DNA of 64,000 nt from Kocuria massiliensis (GCF_900169715.1 NZ_LT835160.1:372001-436000); one strand, 5' to 3'. Numbered from the stretch's first letter, positions 52,648 through 62,948 are shown. Made by a program: numbers and translations. The notes: generated by a model from the sequence alone, not told the origin.

Positions 52648-53532
52648 ATGAGCACCGTTGCAGTCATCGGATTGGGAATCATGGGACTGCCCATGGCCAA
52701 AAATCTCGTCACGGCCGGCCACGACGTCGTCGGCTACAACCGTTCACCCGAGAAGGCCCAGGCTTTGGCGCAGGAGGGCGGCAAGGCCGCGGAGTCGGTG
52801 GCCGAGGCCGTTCGAGATGCGGACGTCATCATCACGATGCTTCCGGATTCTCCGGATGTGAAGGGCATCGTCGAGGGTGAGGACGGCGTCTTTGCCCACG
52901 CTTCCGCCGACGCGTTGTGGATCGATGCCTCGACCATTCGTCCCGACGTCGCCGGAGAACTCGCGGAGGCCGCACGGGAAGCGGGCCTCCGCCCCCTCGA
53001 CGCCCCGGTTTCTGGCGGCGAGCAGGGCGCAATCGACGGCGCGCTCTCGATCATGGTCGGTGGCACGGCCGAAGACTTTGAGGCCGCTCAAGAGGTGTTC
53101 AACGCGGTCGGTGCAACGATCGTGCACGTGGGGCCCTCCGGATCGGGGCAGACGGTCAAGGCCGCCAATCAGCTGATCGTGGCGGGGAATATCCAGTTGC
53201 TCGCGGAGGCCGTGGTGTTCCTCGAGGCGTATGGCGTCGACACCGACTCCGCGCTCAAGGTGCTGGGCGGCGGGTTGGCAGGATCAAAGGTCCTGGATCA
53301 GAAGGGCCAGAAGATGCTGGACCGCAACTTCGACCCCGGCTTCCGCTTGGCGCTGCACAACAAGGACATGGGGATCGTGACGGCCGCGGCCCGCGAAGCC
53401 GGCGTGACCATTCCCCTCGGAGGCCTGGTGGCCCAATTCGTTTCCGCGATGGTGGCCCGGGGCGACGGTGGTCTGGACCATTCCGGTCTGTTCACTCTGG
53501 CCCAAGAACTTTCGGGCAGGGACAACCAGTAG
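52648..53532 (+). CDS. glxR: Tartronate semialdehyde reductase
   Basis: A 294-residue 2-hydroxy-3-oxopropionate reductase. It reduces tartronate semialdehyde to glycerate with NAD(P)H. VAVIGLGIMGLPMAKNLV is the cofactor motif, DAPVSGGEQGAIDGALSIMVGG the substrate-binding region, and KAANQLIVAGNI carries the catalytic lysine of the beta-hydroxyacid dehydrogenase family. GAGGAG precedes the ATG at 52648; the longer open frame is not coding. Confidence 0.95.
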   Translation: MSTVAVIGLGIMGLPMAKNLVTAGHDVVGYNRSPEKAQALAQEGGKAAESVAEAVRDADVIITMLPDSPDVKGIVEGEDGVFAHASADALWIDASTIRPDVAGELAEAAREAGLRPLDAPVSGGEQGAIDGALSIMVGGTAEDFEAAQEVFNAVGATIVHVGPSGSGQTVKAANQLIVAGNIQLLAEAVVFLEAYGVDTDSALKVLGGGLAGSKVLDQKGQKMLDRNFDPGFRLALHNKDMGIVTAAAREAGVTIPLGGLVAQFVSAMVARGDGGLDHSGLFTLAQELSGRDNQ

Positions 53533-53573
53533 ACCCGGTCAGCGGGTTCCTCACCAGACGTCAGGAGTAGATC

Positions 53574-55349
53574 ATGAGCAAGATGCGTACGGTGGACGCC
53601 ATTGTGGCGATCCTCGAGAAGGAAAACGCGACCGAGGCTTTCGGCCTTCCCGGCGCCGCGATCAATCCCCTCTATTCGGCCATGCGCGCCCACGGAGGCA
53701 TTCGGCACACCCTCGCCCGCCACGTGGAAGGCGCGGTTCACATGGCCGAAGGGTTCACCCGGGCCGCGCCGGGAAATATCGGCATCTGCGTGGGGACCTC
53801 CGGCCCGGCAGGAACCGACATGGTCACCGGCCTGTATTCGGCCTCTGCGGACTCGATCCCGATCCTCTGCATCACCGGTCAGGCCCCCGTGGCTAAGCTG
53901 CACAAAGAGGACTTCCAAGCGGTCGACATCGCCTCGATCGCCGAACCGGTGACCAAAATGGCCATGACCGTGCTGGAGCCCGGCCAGATTCCGGGAGCCT
54001 TCCAGAAGGCCTTTTACCTGATGCGTTCCGGCCGGCCCGGGCCCGTCCTGCTGGACCTTCCAGTGGACGTGCAACAAGCAGAGATCGAGTTCGACATCGA
54101 TCTCTACGAGCCTCTCGAGCCATCGCGCCCAAAGGCCAGCCGCGCCCAAGCCGAAAAGGCCCTGGACATGCTGTTCGCTTCGGAGCACCCGGTCATCATC
54201 GCGGGCGGCGGGATCATTAACGCCAACGCCTCGGAACAGCTCGTGGAGCTCGCCGAAACTCTGAACGTCCCCGTGATTCCCACGCTGATGGGTTGGGGAA
54301 CCATACCGGATGATCATCCCCTGATGGCTGGCATGGTGGGCATTCAGATCTCGCATCGTTATGCCAACGCGACGTTCAAGGAATCGGATTTTGTGCTCGG
54401 TATTGGCAACCGGTGGGCGAACCGTCATACGGGTTCCATCGATCAATACACGAAGGGGCGCACGTTCGTGCACGTGGATATCGATCCGACCCAAATCGGG
54501 CGAGTCTTCTCCCCGGACCTCGGCATCGCCTCGGACGCCGGAGCCGCTCTGGACGTGCTCCTGGAGGTGGCCCGTGAACGCGCCGACAAATTCTCCGTTC
54601 CCGACTACGGCGTGTGGGCCAAGGAATGCGCGCAGCGCAAGGCCAGCATGCAACGCAAGACGCATTTCACTCAGACGCCGATCAAACCGCAGCGCGTGTA
54701 CGAAGAGATGAATGCCGCCTTTGGGAAGGACGTCACGTACGTGTCGACGATTGGTCTGTCGCAGATCGCCGGTGGCCAATTCATGCATGTTTACGGCCCC
54801 CGCCGGTGGATCAATGCAGGTCAGGCCGGGCCTCTCGGGTGGACCTGCCCCGCTGCTCTCGGTGTGGTCCGGGCGCAGCCGGGGAAAACCGTCGTCGCGC
54901 TCTCCGGGGACTACGACTTCCAATTCATGGTCGAAGAGCTCGCCGTGGGAGCGCAGTTCAACTTGCCGTACGTCCATGTGGTGGTCAACAACTCCTATCT
55001 CGGTCTCATCCGCCAAGCCCAGCGCGGTTTCACGATGGAACAGAACGTTTCATTGGCCTTCGAGAACATCAACTCCCCCGAGACGCAGGGTTACGGAGTG
55101 GACCACCTCAAGGTCGCGGAGGGTTTGGGATGTCGCGCAATCCGCGTGACGGATCCAGAAAAGCTCGGCGACGCCTTTGCGGAGGCGACGACACTCGCCC
55201 AAGAGCTCCAGGTTCCCGTGGTCGTCGAGGTCATCTTGGAGAAGATCACCAACATCGCTATGGGCACCGAGCTGGACAATGTGACAGAGTTCGAGGACTT
55301 GGCAGAATCCGGCGCGGATGCGCCCACGGCCGTTTCGGTCATGGACTGA
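53574..55349 (+). CDS. gcl: Glyoxylate carboligase
   Basis: A 591-residue thiamine-diphosphate enzyme that joins two glyoxylates to tartronate semialdehyde with loss of CO2. [33 protein letters not shown] and the ThDP motif [41 protein letters not shown] are typical of Gcl. Length matches the family. It sits between the reductase and the kinase of the same pathway. Confidence 0.97.
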   Translation: MSKMRTVDAIVAILEKENATEAFGLPGAAINPLYSAMRAHGGIRHTLARHVEGAVHMAEGFTRAAPGNIGICVGTSGPAGTDMVTGLYSASADSIPILCITGQAPVAKLHKEDFQAVDIASIAEPVTKMAMTVLEPGQIPGAFQKAFYLMRSGRPGPVLLDLPVDVQQAEIEFDIDLYEPLEPSRPKASRAQAEKALDMLFASEHPVIIAGGGIINANASEQLVELAETLNVPVIPTLMGWGTIPDDHPLMAGMVGIQISHRYANATFKESDFVLGIGNRWANRHTGSIDQYTKGRTFVHVDIDPTQIGRVFSPDLGIASDAGAALDVLLEVARERADKFSVPDYGVWAKECAQRKASMQRKTHFTQTPIKPQRVYEEMNAAFGKDVTYVSTIGLSQIAGGQFMHVYGPRRWINAGQAGPLGWTCPAALGVVRAQPGKTVVALSGDYDFQFMVEELAVGAQFNLPYVHVVVNNSYLGLIRQAQRGFTMEQNVSLAFENINSPETQGYGVDHLKVAEGLGCRAIRVTDPEKLGDAFAEATTLAQELQVPVVVEVILEKITNIAMGTELDNVTEFEDLAESGADAPTAVSVMD

Positions 55350-55436
55350 CTCGACCGGATAGTATTCACCCCTGTCGGCCGAGGGAGCGGGTCACACCGC
55401 ATGCCCTACGGCCGACCCAGATTTCAGGAGGCGTCC

Positions 55437-58121
55437 GTGCGCATCGTGGTGGCACCCGACAAATTCAAGGGATCGGTCACGGCCCGTGAAGCAGCCGAAG
55501 AGCTGGCCCACGGGATGAGCGGCGTCTGCCCCGAAGCGGATCTCACAATTCTCCCGGTGGCAGACGGCGGCGAAGGAACCCTTGAGGCAGCCCTCGAAGC
55601 CGGATTCGAGCGTAGGGACCTCTCGGTGACCGGCCCGGTCGGCGAGCCCGTCGCCGCGGCGTGGGCACAGCGCGGCGACGAGGCCGTCGTCGAGATGTCG
55701 CTGGCTTCGGGAATTGCCGTGTTGCCACAGAACGACGACGGCGACCCCATCCTCGCTGCACGGGAAGCCACGAGTCGCGGAACCGGAGAACTCATCGCCG
55801 CCGCGCTGGATGCCGGGTGCACGTCGGTCGTGGTGGCGGTGGGCGGTAGCGCGTGCACGGACGGTGGGGCGGGCATGCTCGCGGGCCTGGGAGCCCGGCT
55901 CCTCGATGAATCCGGCGAGCCCCTTCCCGACGGTGGCGCGGCCCTCAGCGATCTGGACCGGGTGGACCTCGCCTCTCTGCATCCGCGCATTGGCGAGGCA
56001 GACTTTGTTTTGGCCGCCGACGTCGATCACCCACTGCTCGGTGACAACGGTGCGGCGGCGGTTTTCGGTCCACAAAAAGGAGCCTCGCAGAACGACGTCG
56101 CCGACCTCGACTCCGCCTTAGCAACGTTCCGCGACAAGCTCGCCGAGGCTCTCGGCGATTCGGCGCACGACGCCGCGAAAGCACCCGGAGCTGGCGCCGC
56201 CGGTGGCGTGGGATTTGCCGCCCTGACCGTTCTCGCGGCCACACGCCGGCCGGGCATCGACGTCGTCTTGGACCTCGTGGCTCTGGACGACGCCGTGACT
56301 GGAGCCGACCTCCTGATCACGGGCGAAGGAAGCCTCGACGAACAGAGTCTGGGCGGGAAAACGCCGATGGGCGTCCTCGCCGTGGGCCAGGCACACGGCG
56401 TGCCCGTGATTGCCGTCTGCGGTCGCACCACGCTGGACGATCAGACCTTACGCAAGACCGGTTTTGAGGCCACCTACGCCCTCGCAGACCTCGCTCCCGA
56501 CTCCCGGACCTCGATGCGCGAGGCTCCGAGATTGCTTCGGACCATTGGCGGCGCGATCGGGCAAAAGTACTGCGGCGCTGTCGACTATCCCCCCGCCCGC
56601 GGCGAGGCAAAATCCCGGGCGGAACGGCTCGCGTTAGTTGAACGAGCCGAACAGATCGCCGTGGCCAATCGCGCCAATGACCCGGAACGCATCCGTGAAT
56701 TAATCCGTGACTACTCCGCCGAGCGGGGAATATCCCCCACCGACGAGGGCGACGACGTCCCGACCTGTTCCGGCGAACCTCGACGAGACCGCTACGACTT
56801 GGTGGTCCGAGGCCGACAAGTCTCGTGCGGTGACCATTTTGCGGCGCGAGAGGTCGCGGTGCGCGACGGCAAGATCGTGGCCATCGAGCCGCTCGGTGCG
56901 CGGCTGGAAGCGGACCGCGTCGTCGAGCTGGCGGAGGACGAAACCCTCATCCCGGGCCTTGTGGATACCCACGTACACGTCAACGAACCGGGCCGCACGG
57001 AGTGGGAAGGCTTCGAGAGCGCCACACGAGCTGCGGCCGCCGGAGGGGTCACCACGATCGTCGACATGCCGCTGAACTCGGTTCCGGCAACCGTCAATGA
57101 ACCTGCGCTGACCTACAAAAGACTTTTCGCGCGTGACCACGTATTCGTGGACGTGGGGTTCTGGGGTGGAGCGGTCCCTGGGAACGTGGATGACCTTCGC
57201 CCGCTCCATGACGACGGCGTCTTCGGGTTCAAATGTTTCCTCCTCCACTCGGGCGTGGACGAATTTCCTCACCTCGAGGCGGACGAAATGGAAGAGGCGA
57301 TGGTCAAGACCAAGACCTTCGACTCACTGATGATCGTCCACGCCGAAGATTCGCGCACGATCGACAAAGCGCCAAGCCCGACCGGGGATGTGTACGACCG
57401 ATTTCTCCAGTCACGACCGCGCGGTGCCGAGAACATCGCCATTGCCGAGGTCATCGAGCGGACCCGCTGGACCGGCGCTCGCTCCCATATCCTGCACGTC
57501 TCGTCCTCAGACTCCCTGCCCATGATCGCCACGGCCAAGCGCGACGGACTCGACATCACGGTGGAAACCTGCCCTCATTACCTCACGCTCCTGTCCGAAG
57601 AAATCCCCAATGGGGCCACGGCCTTCAAATGTTGCCCACCGGTCCGGGAGGTCGACAACCGAGAGAAGCTCTGGGAGGGGCTGATGAACGGCACCATCGA
57701 CTTCATCGTCTCCGACCACTCCCCCTCGACCCTCGCGCTCAAGGATCTCGGTAACGGCGACTTCGGGGTCGCGTGGGGTGGGGTCTCGTCGCTTCAGCTG
57801 GGTCTTTCCCTCATCTGGACCGAGGCTCGACGCCGTGGCATCCCACTCGCGAAGGTCCTCGATTGGATGGCCCGGCGTCCCGCCGAGCGCGTTGGCCTGC
57901 GCTCCAAAGGGCGGCTGTCCTTAGGATACGACGCCGACTTTTCCGTTTTCGCCGCCAACGAGGGGTTCGTGGTGGACGCCGCCAACCTCCATCACAAGAA
58001 CCCCATCACGCCTTATCAAGGCAAGGTGCTCTCGGGGAAGGTTCGGAAGACCTTCGTCGGCGGGCAGCTCGTAGATTATCAACGCCCCACGGGCAGACTT
58101 CTCCGCCGGGGCACCGCCTGA
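55437..58121 (+). CDS. Glycerate kinase-allantoinase fusion protein
   Basis: One uninterrupted 894-codon frame. Residues 1-380 are a GarK/GlxK-type glycerate 2-kinase (VVAPDKFKGSVTAREAAEEL, PVADGGEGTLEAAL, VVAVGGSACTDGGAGML, LLITGEGSLDEQSLGGK). About 380-448 is a charged helical linker. Residues 450-894 are a complete allantoinase: DTHVHVNEPG (His 512, 514), GFKCFLLHS (Lys 599, the carboxylated bridge), HAEDSRT, HILHVSSSDS, IVSDHSPS. AGGAGG lies 5 bases before the GTG at 55437. The first and last enzymes of allantoin-to-phosphoglycerate conversion are thus on one chain. I know of no described example. Confidence 0.93.
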   Translation: MRIVVAPDKFKGSVTAREAAEELAHGMSGVCPEADLTILPVADGGEGTLEAALEAGFERRDLSVTGPVGEPVAAAWAQRGDEAVVEMSLASGIAVLPQNDDGDPILAAREATSRGTGELIAAALDAGCTSVVVAVGGSACTDGGAGMLAGLGARLLDESGEPLPDGGAALSDLDRVDLASLHPRIGEADFVLAADVDHPLLGDNGAAAVFGPQKGASQNDVADLDSALATFRDKLAEALGDSAHDAAKAPGAGAAGGVGFAALTVLAATRRPGIDVVLDLVALDDAVTGADLLITGEGSLDEQSLGGKTPMGVLAVGQAHGVPVIAVCGRTTLDDQTLRKTGFEATYALADLAPDSRTSMREAPRLLRTIGGAIGQKYCGAVDYPPARGEAKSRAERLALVERAEQIAVANRANDPERIRELIRDYSAERGISPTDEGDDVPTCSGEPRRDRYDLVVRGRQVSCGDHFAAREVAVRDGKIVAIEPLGARLEADRVVELAEDETLIPGLVDTHVHVNEPGRTEWEGFESATRAAAAGGVTTIVDMPLNSVPATVNEPALTYKRLFARDHVFVDVGFWGGAVPGNVDDLRPLHDDGVFGFKCFLLHSGVDEFPHLEADEMEEAMVKTKTFDSLMIVHAEDSRTIDKAPSPTGDVYDRFLQSRPRGAENIAIAEVIERTRWTGARSHILHVSSSDSLPMIATAKRDGLDITVETCPHYLTLLSEEIPNGATAFKCCPPVREVDNREKLWEGLMNGTIDFIVSDHSPSTLALKDLGNGDFGVAWGGVSSLQLGLSLIWTEARRRGIPLAKVLDWMARRPAERVGLRSKGRLSLGYDADFSVFAANEGFVVDAANLHHKNPITPYQGKVLSGKVRKTFVGGQLVDYQRPTGRLLRRGTA

Positions 58122-58172
58122 ACCCGCCCCACCCCGTTGGCACACCCATCCGAACGATCGTTAGGAGACATC

Positions 58173-58640
58173 ATGACCCAGGAACTCACCGTCGGAAGCA
58201 CCGCGCCCTCCCTCACGCTGACCGACCACAACGGGCACACCGTCAACCTCTCTGAAGGGCACGAGCGCGGCGTCGTCGTATACTTCTTTCCCCGAGCCTT
58301 CACTCCCGGATGCACCAGCGAAGCCTGCGACTTTCGGGACAACCTCGCCGCGCTGACTGGCCAGGGGTACGACGTCTACGGCGTCTCGGGTGACTCGCCC
58401 CAAGAACTCGCTCGGTTCGCGGAAGAATACAACCTGCCGTACACGTTGCTGTCCGACCCGGGTCACGACGCCGCCCGGACCTGGGGAGCCTGGGGCGAAC
58501 GCACCATCAACGGCGAGACCTCGGTGGGGCCGCTGCGATCGACCTTTGTGGTCAACCCCGACGGAACGCTCCGGCACGCCGAATACCGCGTGGATGCCCA
58601 GGGGCACGTCAGCCGATTGCTGACGGAGCTGACCGGCTAA
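58173..58640 (+). CDS. bcp: Thioredoxin-dependent peroxiredoxin (BCP/PrxQ)
   Basis: A 155-residue peroxiredoxin. The peroxidatic cysteine lies in FFPRAFTPGCTSEACDFRD (about residues 45-50) with a second Cys five residues later, the PrxQ arrangement. It reduces hydroperoxides. It follows the kinase-allantoinase gene by 51 bases with its own AGGAG; co-expression would suit detoxifying the peroxide made by uricase. Confidence 0.93.
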   Translation: MTQELTVGSTAPSLTLTDHNGHTVNLSEGHERGVVVYFFPRAFTPGCTSEACDFRDNLAALTGQGYDVYGVSGDSPQELARFAEEYNLPYTLLSDPGHDAARTWGAWGERTINGETSVGPLRSTFVVNPDGTLRHAEYRVDAQGHVSRLLTELTG

Positions 58641-59605
58641 TTCGCGGAACCGCTCGAGATGAGGTCGAGCACTCCCTGGTAATTGGGGGTTCCGGGGCAA
58701 ATCAAGGTCCCGTGGTTGTCACCGTCGAGCAATCTCAATGTTCCGGAACCTCCCGCACGATGCACCGCATCGATATAGCGCTGGGAATTGAGATACGAAA
58801 CCGTCTGGTCCGCAGTTCCGTGCACCGCAACCACGGGAATGTTCGGGTCGATGTTCTGGATGGGGTCTACCGCTGCATAGCGCCTGGCCAGGGAGGACGG
58901 CGACCCGCCGATCGCATCGACCATCCCCTGATCGCCGGTTTTCGATGCGAAAGACATATCCAAGGGTCCTGCGAGGGCCACGATCCTCGAGGGTTTGAAC
59001 CGCGGATTCGGGGCAATGGCATCGGAGGGTCGATCGGCCCGCGTCCCGGCCCACAACGCCAGCTGAGCGCCCGCACTGTGCCCGACGACCTGGGCATCAG
59101 GCTTCAGCTCCGGGTGCTCCTTCACGAGATCTGGAACGTGGTCCAAGGCGGACGCGACGTCGGTGAAGGTCGTCGGCCAGCCGCCGCCAGAACCGACCCG
59201 ACGGTACTCGATGTTGTATACCGCCAAGCCGCGGTCGGCGAGCGCGCTCGCGTAATAGGAAAAGTCTCCGGCTCCGCTGGTGCTGCGCCACCCACCGCCA
59301 TGAATCAGGACCACCATGGGTACGGACTTCGCCTTATGAATACCGGAGGGAAGATAGAGATCTCCCCAGTTCTGCCAGGGGTCACCGGTTCCCTGAACGG
59401 GATAGGAAACCCGCTGAACCGACGGGGCCGCGCGTTTCGCCACGGTCTTTTCAACGGTAGCGATCGACGAGTCGTCGGCGGAGAGGGGTTTGCTCTCTTG
59501 AGGCTTCTGGCCCATGCCGCAGGAGTTCAACAGCAACGCTCCGGCGGTGAGGCCGAGGGCCAAACCTGAAGCCTTAGAGCGGAGACGTTGCGGACGGCTC
59601 ACCAT
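58637..59605 (-). CDS. Lipoprotein alpha/beta-hydrolase, copy 1
   Basis: A 322-residue exported esterase. Signal peptide with lipobox LLLNSC. VVLIHGGGWRST forms the oxyanion hole, VVGHSAGAQLALWAG the nucleophile elbow, and HGTADQTVS and DGDNHGTLI carry Asp and His. This is the BD-FAE/kynurenine-formamidase-like group. The stop overlaps the bcp stop by 4 bases (convergent). A close paralogue lies at 61554, with a phosphoglycerol-transferase-like gene between them. Confidence 0.88.
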   Translation of the reverse strand: MVSRPQRLRSKASGLALGLTAGALLLNSCGMGQKPQESKPLSADDSSIATVEKTVAKRAAPSVQRVSYPVQGTGDPWQNWGDLYLPSGIHKAKSVPMVVLIHGGGWRSTSGAGDFSYYASALADRGLAVYNIEYRRVGSGGGWPTTFTDVASALDHVPDLVKEHPELKPDAQVVGHSAGAQLALWAGTRADRPSDAIAPNPRFKPSRIVALAGPLDMSFASKTGDQGMVDAIGGSPSSLARRYAAVDPIQNIDPNIPVVAVHGTADQTVSYLNSQRYIDAVHRAGGSGTLRLLDGDNHGTLICPGTPNYQGVLDLISSGSAN

Positions 59606-59763
59606 GAACGAGACCTTTCGGGCAGACTGCTTTCACGGACTCGAAACCGTGAAGATCGGCCTACACTCTGCCACACATGGTTTTTTACTGAAACTCTTGA
59701 GGGAATTTTAAGGTCAATGTTTCAGGGTCTGATCTGCGAGTTCACAGGATCGGAAGCTGCCGA

Positions 59764-61320
59764 TCAGTTCTCGGGTTTGGTTCCGGTCCATGCCCGGTTG
59801 TAAAACGAGCTCGACAACGAGTCCAGAAGGGTCGCGTACTGGTCCGGCGGGAGGTTCTGTGCCGAGCCTTCAGGGACCTTTTCCTCGAAGGCAGAGACGC
59901 CGAGGCCCGCTTCATGATCCTTCAACTCCAAGCCAGCAGCCTCGAGAAGGGTCGGGAACATATTGAGCTGATCGATGCGGGGGCGCAGCGAGGTGCTCTT
60001 TTTGTCACCTGGTACCCAAACCCGGTTGAAAATGGAGCGATTCGGATTGTTGTCGAGCTCCTCGTGGAAAGCGTCACCGGCGCTCATGTGCTTGAGGTGA
60101 TCGCCCATGATGACCACGGCGGTGTCGTCGAGGTAGCCCTTCTCCTTCATGTAATTCACGTACCCGGCGACCTGCTCCATCGAGCAGGCAAATACCGAGG
60201 TGACGTCGGACTTCGTGTCGACGTTGCAGTAGTCGTAGATGTGCACGGGTTCGTGGGTATCCAGCGTCAGCATGGAGAGGTTGAAGGGCTGACCCGTCTT
60301 TTCGGCGTCGGCATGCAACTGATCGATCTCATCTTTGGCGTGGCTCATGAGCCGTTGGTCGCTCAGGCCCCAGTCGCTTCGGAAATTCTTTTCCGGCTCT
60401 CCCATGGCACGCCAGTCGTCGAGGTCTTTTTCCTCGGTGTAACCGTGGCCGCCGAGGAACTTATCCTTGCCCGCGAAGGACCCATTGGCCCCGCCGAGGA
60501 AGGCGTTCTTGTACCCCTGCTTGCCTAAGACGTCGCCCACGCAATTGAGGCCACCCAGGTAGTTGCCGCTCGATCCGTCATCGCTGGAGGATCCGGCGCT
60601 GCCGATGGCCGAGCTGGCTCCCTTCAGCGGAACGCCGCATTGAGTTGAGGTCAGGCCGGCCATGGTCCATCCACCGCCGTTGTACTGCTGCAACGAATCG
60701 ACGCTTTGCCACCCTTCAGATTCCGGGGTGGCGTCCTCCAAGGACTTGAAGGCATCCTTCTCGAACAGCTGGTCGTCCGCCAGGGTTTGTTCCCCGGACT
60801 CCAGGTAGATGGTCACGAGGTTGCGCTTGTTCGCGTTGTCGGTGACCTGGGGATTCTTGTAGTAATCGGCCACGTTATACGGGGAGCTGGCCGAGCGGAT
60901 AAAGTCGCCGACACCGACGGTCGTGGCAAATGCCGAGGTGCCACCAATGGTCAGAGCCATCACCATCACGACGGAGACGCTGCGTCCGATCCAGGGGGCA
61001 CGTTGTTGAGTGGGAGTAATGCCCAGTCGCTGACGGCGTCGATGGCGGTAGTACCGAAATACGGCGATTCCGAGCGTGATGACGATGGGCAAAATACCCA
61101 CGAAGATCAGACCCATCCAAACGAGTGACCCGCCACCGCCGTCGGTCTGCACCGAGACGAGGTTGGTCAGCATCTGCGAGACGGAGATTCTTCCCCAGAA
61201 ATGGCGAATGCCAATGGCGGCGATCAGGGTGGTGAGGCCGGCCCAGATCAGGACATAAACCAGGACGGTGCCTAGGATGACGCAGGCGCGCTTCAGCGCC
61301 CGTGGGGTCCGACCGGACAT
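59764..61320 (-). CDS. LTA-synthase/OpgB-like phosphoglycerol transferase
   Basis: A 518-residue membrane enzyme with three to four N-terminal helices and an extracellular sulfatase-fold domain. NLVTIYLESGEQTL gives the first metal ligand, GGGWTMAGLTSTQCGVPL contains the nucleophile threonine in the OpgB arrangement, and VVIMGDHLKHMS provides the late Asp-His. Members transfer glycerol phosphate from phosphatidylglycerol to envelope polymers or glucans. GAGAGG precedes the ATG at 61320. Confidence 0.88.
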   Translation of the reverse strand: MSGRTPRALKRACVILGTVLVYVLIWAGLTTLIAAIGIRHFWGRISVSQMLTNLVSVQTDGGGGSLVWMGLIFVGILPIVITLGIAVFRYYRHRRRQRLGITPTQQRAPWIGRSVSVVMVMALTIGGTSAFATTVGVGDFIRSASSPYNVADYYKNPQVTDNANKRNLVTIYLESGEQTLADDQLFEKDAFKSLEDATPESEGWQSVDSLQQYNGGGWTMAGLTSTQCGVPLKGASSAIGSAGSSSDDGSSGNYLGGLNCVGDVLGKQGYKNAFLGGANGSFAGKDKFLGGHGYTEEKDLDDWRAMGEPEKNFRSDWGLSDQRLMSHAKDEIDQLHADAEKTGQPFNLSMLTLDTHEPVHIYDYCNVDTKSDVTSVFACSMEQVAGYVNYMKEKGYLDDTAVVIMGDHLKHMSAGDAFHEELDNNPNRSIFNRVWVPGDKKSTSLRPRIDQLNMFPTLLEAAGLELKDHEAGLGVSAFEEKVPEGSAQNLPPDQYATLLDSLSSSFYNRAWTGTKPEN

Positions 61321-61553
61321 GGCTATACCTCTCGAATCCGAGCCTTCCGTGCCCGATCGCACCTGCCCGAAGTTTCCTGATGTTGCTCTACCGCATGTAT
61401 TTAGTGCCCCCACGGTACATCATGCGTTCACCTGATGTTTGCTTTTGTGGCAGGTTTCATGCCAGAAATTGAGCGTTTCTCTCGGGGCGCGGGCCATCAG
61501 GAAATCCGCGCGAGGCGGTTCAGGAGACCGACTGTGCGTTGGGCTGCGGCCTC

Positions 61554-62624
61554 TTAGGCGGAACCGCCCTGACCGACCTGGTCCTTAGGTTTGGTGGTCA
61601 CGCGAGTGATGATGTCCAGGATTCGTCCGAAGTGGGGTGCCTTGTCGTGGATGAGCGACCCGTGAGTGTCACCCTCCATGAGGTAAAGACTTCCCTTGCC
61701 TCCCGCGCGCTGGACCGCGTCGATGTAGCGCTGGGAATTCACCGGGGAAACCACCTCGTCGGCCGTGCCATGTACCGCCACGACCGGGATGGAGGTGTCG
61801 ATGTTTTGAATGGGATCGACGTTGCTGTAGCGGTCCGGCCGTTGGGCCGGTGAGCCGCCCAGGGCTCCGACGATCGCTGAGTCCCCATGATCCGCAGCAT
61901 AGGTCATGTCCAGAGGCCCGGCGAGCGAGACGACTCGGGTCGGCATGAATTTCGGGTGCGCACCCAATTCATGCTCGTTCTTCGAATCTCGAGTACCCGC
62001 CCACATGGCCAATTGCGCACCAGCGCTGTGGCCGACCACGGTTTCGTCGTCCGTGGTGAATTCCGGGTGTTTCTTGCTGATCTCGGGCACGTGGTCCATC
62101 GCGGCCGCCACGTCGGTGAACGTGGTGGGCCAGCCACCTCCGGTTCCCACGCGCCGGTATTCGATGTTGTAGACGGCCATGCCTCGGTCCACGAGAGCAC
62201 GAGCATAGTCGCTAAAGTCCTCGGCACCGATGCCGCCGCGCCATGCTCCACCATGGATCAGGACCACGAGGGGAACGGTTTTCGGCTGGTGTTTGCCGGC
62301 AGGAAGGTACAGGTCGCCCCAGTTTTGTTGCGGATCTCCACCATCAGCCACCGGGTATTGGATCCGCTGCACGAACGGTGCGTCGCGATCAACCCCAGGC
62401 CCGGGTTCATGGTCCTCGGAACCGGGGGACGGGGTGGGTGCCGCTTCGGAGGATGACGTGTTCGCGCTCGAAGGGGATGACGACGCGGACGAACTCGGTC
62501 CGGCCTCGGCCCCGGAGTGAGAGCCGTTTGCTGAGCACGATGCCAAGAGCAGGAGGGACACCACAGCCAGGGCTGGCTTGGTCAATCGATGTGTCCACGA
62601 CTTCTCGAAGCGGGAACTCAGCAT
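61554..62624 (-). CDS. Lipoprotein alpha/beta-hydrolase, copy 2
   Basis: A 356-residue paralogue of the esterase at 58637, alike along the whole catalytic domain (YNIEYRRVGTGGGWPTTFTD, VVGHSAGAQLAMWAG, HGTADEVVSPVNSQRYIDAVQRAGG, EGDTHGSLI). Lipobox LLLLASC. It differs by a Ser-rich and Pro-rich linker of about 50 residues after the lipid anchor, probably to reach across the wall. It shares strand and neighbourhood with the phosphoglycerol transferase, so an envelope role is inferred. Confidence 0.88.
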   Translation of the reverse strand: MLSSRFEKSWTHRLTKPALAVVSLLLLASCSANGSHSGAEAGPSSSASSSPSSANTSSSEAAPTPSPGSEDHEPGPGVDRDAPFVQRIQYPVADGGDPQQNWGDLYLPAGKHQPKTVPLVVLIHGGAWRGGIGAEDFSDYARALVDRGMAVYNIEYRRVGTGGGWPTTFTDVAAAMDHVPEISKKHPEFTTDDETVVGHSAGAQLAMWAGTRDSKNEHELGAHPKFMPTRVVSLAGPLDMTYAADHGDSAIVGALGGSPAQRPDRYSNVDPIQNIDTSIPVVAVHGTADEVVSPVNSQRYIDAVQRAGGKGSLYLMEGDTHGSLIHDKAPHFGRILDIITRVTTKPKDQVGQGGSA

Positions 62625-62948
62625 GTCGACGACCGCACCCTTCGCTGGAGGCCTGATGTTGTGTTTCGGACTCGCCCCGTCGAATCACGCCGTGACGATC
62701 ACATTGCTCGGTACGGACTCAACATACCGTGCACAAAGAGTCCTCGCCAGGCTTGAATTTCACGAAGGTTAGGGCGTGCAGGGGTCCTCGCCGACATTCC
62801 CAGGAAGTCATTCGCTCCCGAGATTGGTGAGCGAACCATCATCCACAATCGGCCCACTCCCGGTGGGAAGCGGCTGCTTCGGCCTACCTTGACGGAATCG
62901 GACGCCCGCCACGAGGCGCCAAGCCCCTTTCGGAAAGGAACCTTCGCG
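62625..62948. other. 324 bases between divergent genes, no gene seen
   Basis: No credible frame. It should contain the promoters of the lipoprotein esterase (minus) and the adhesin-like gene (plus). Confidence 0.5.
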
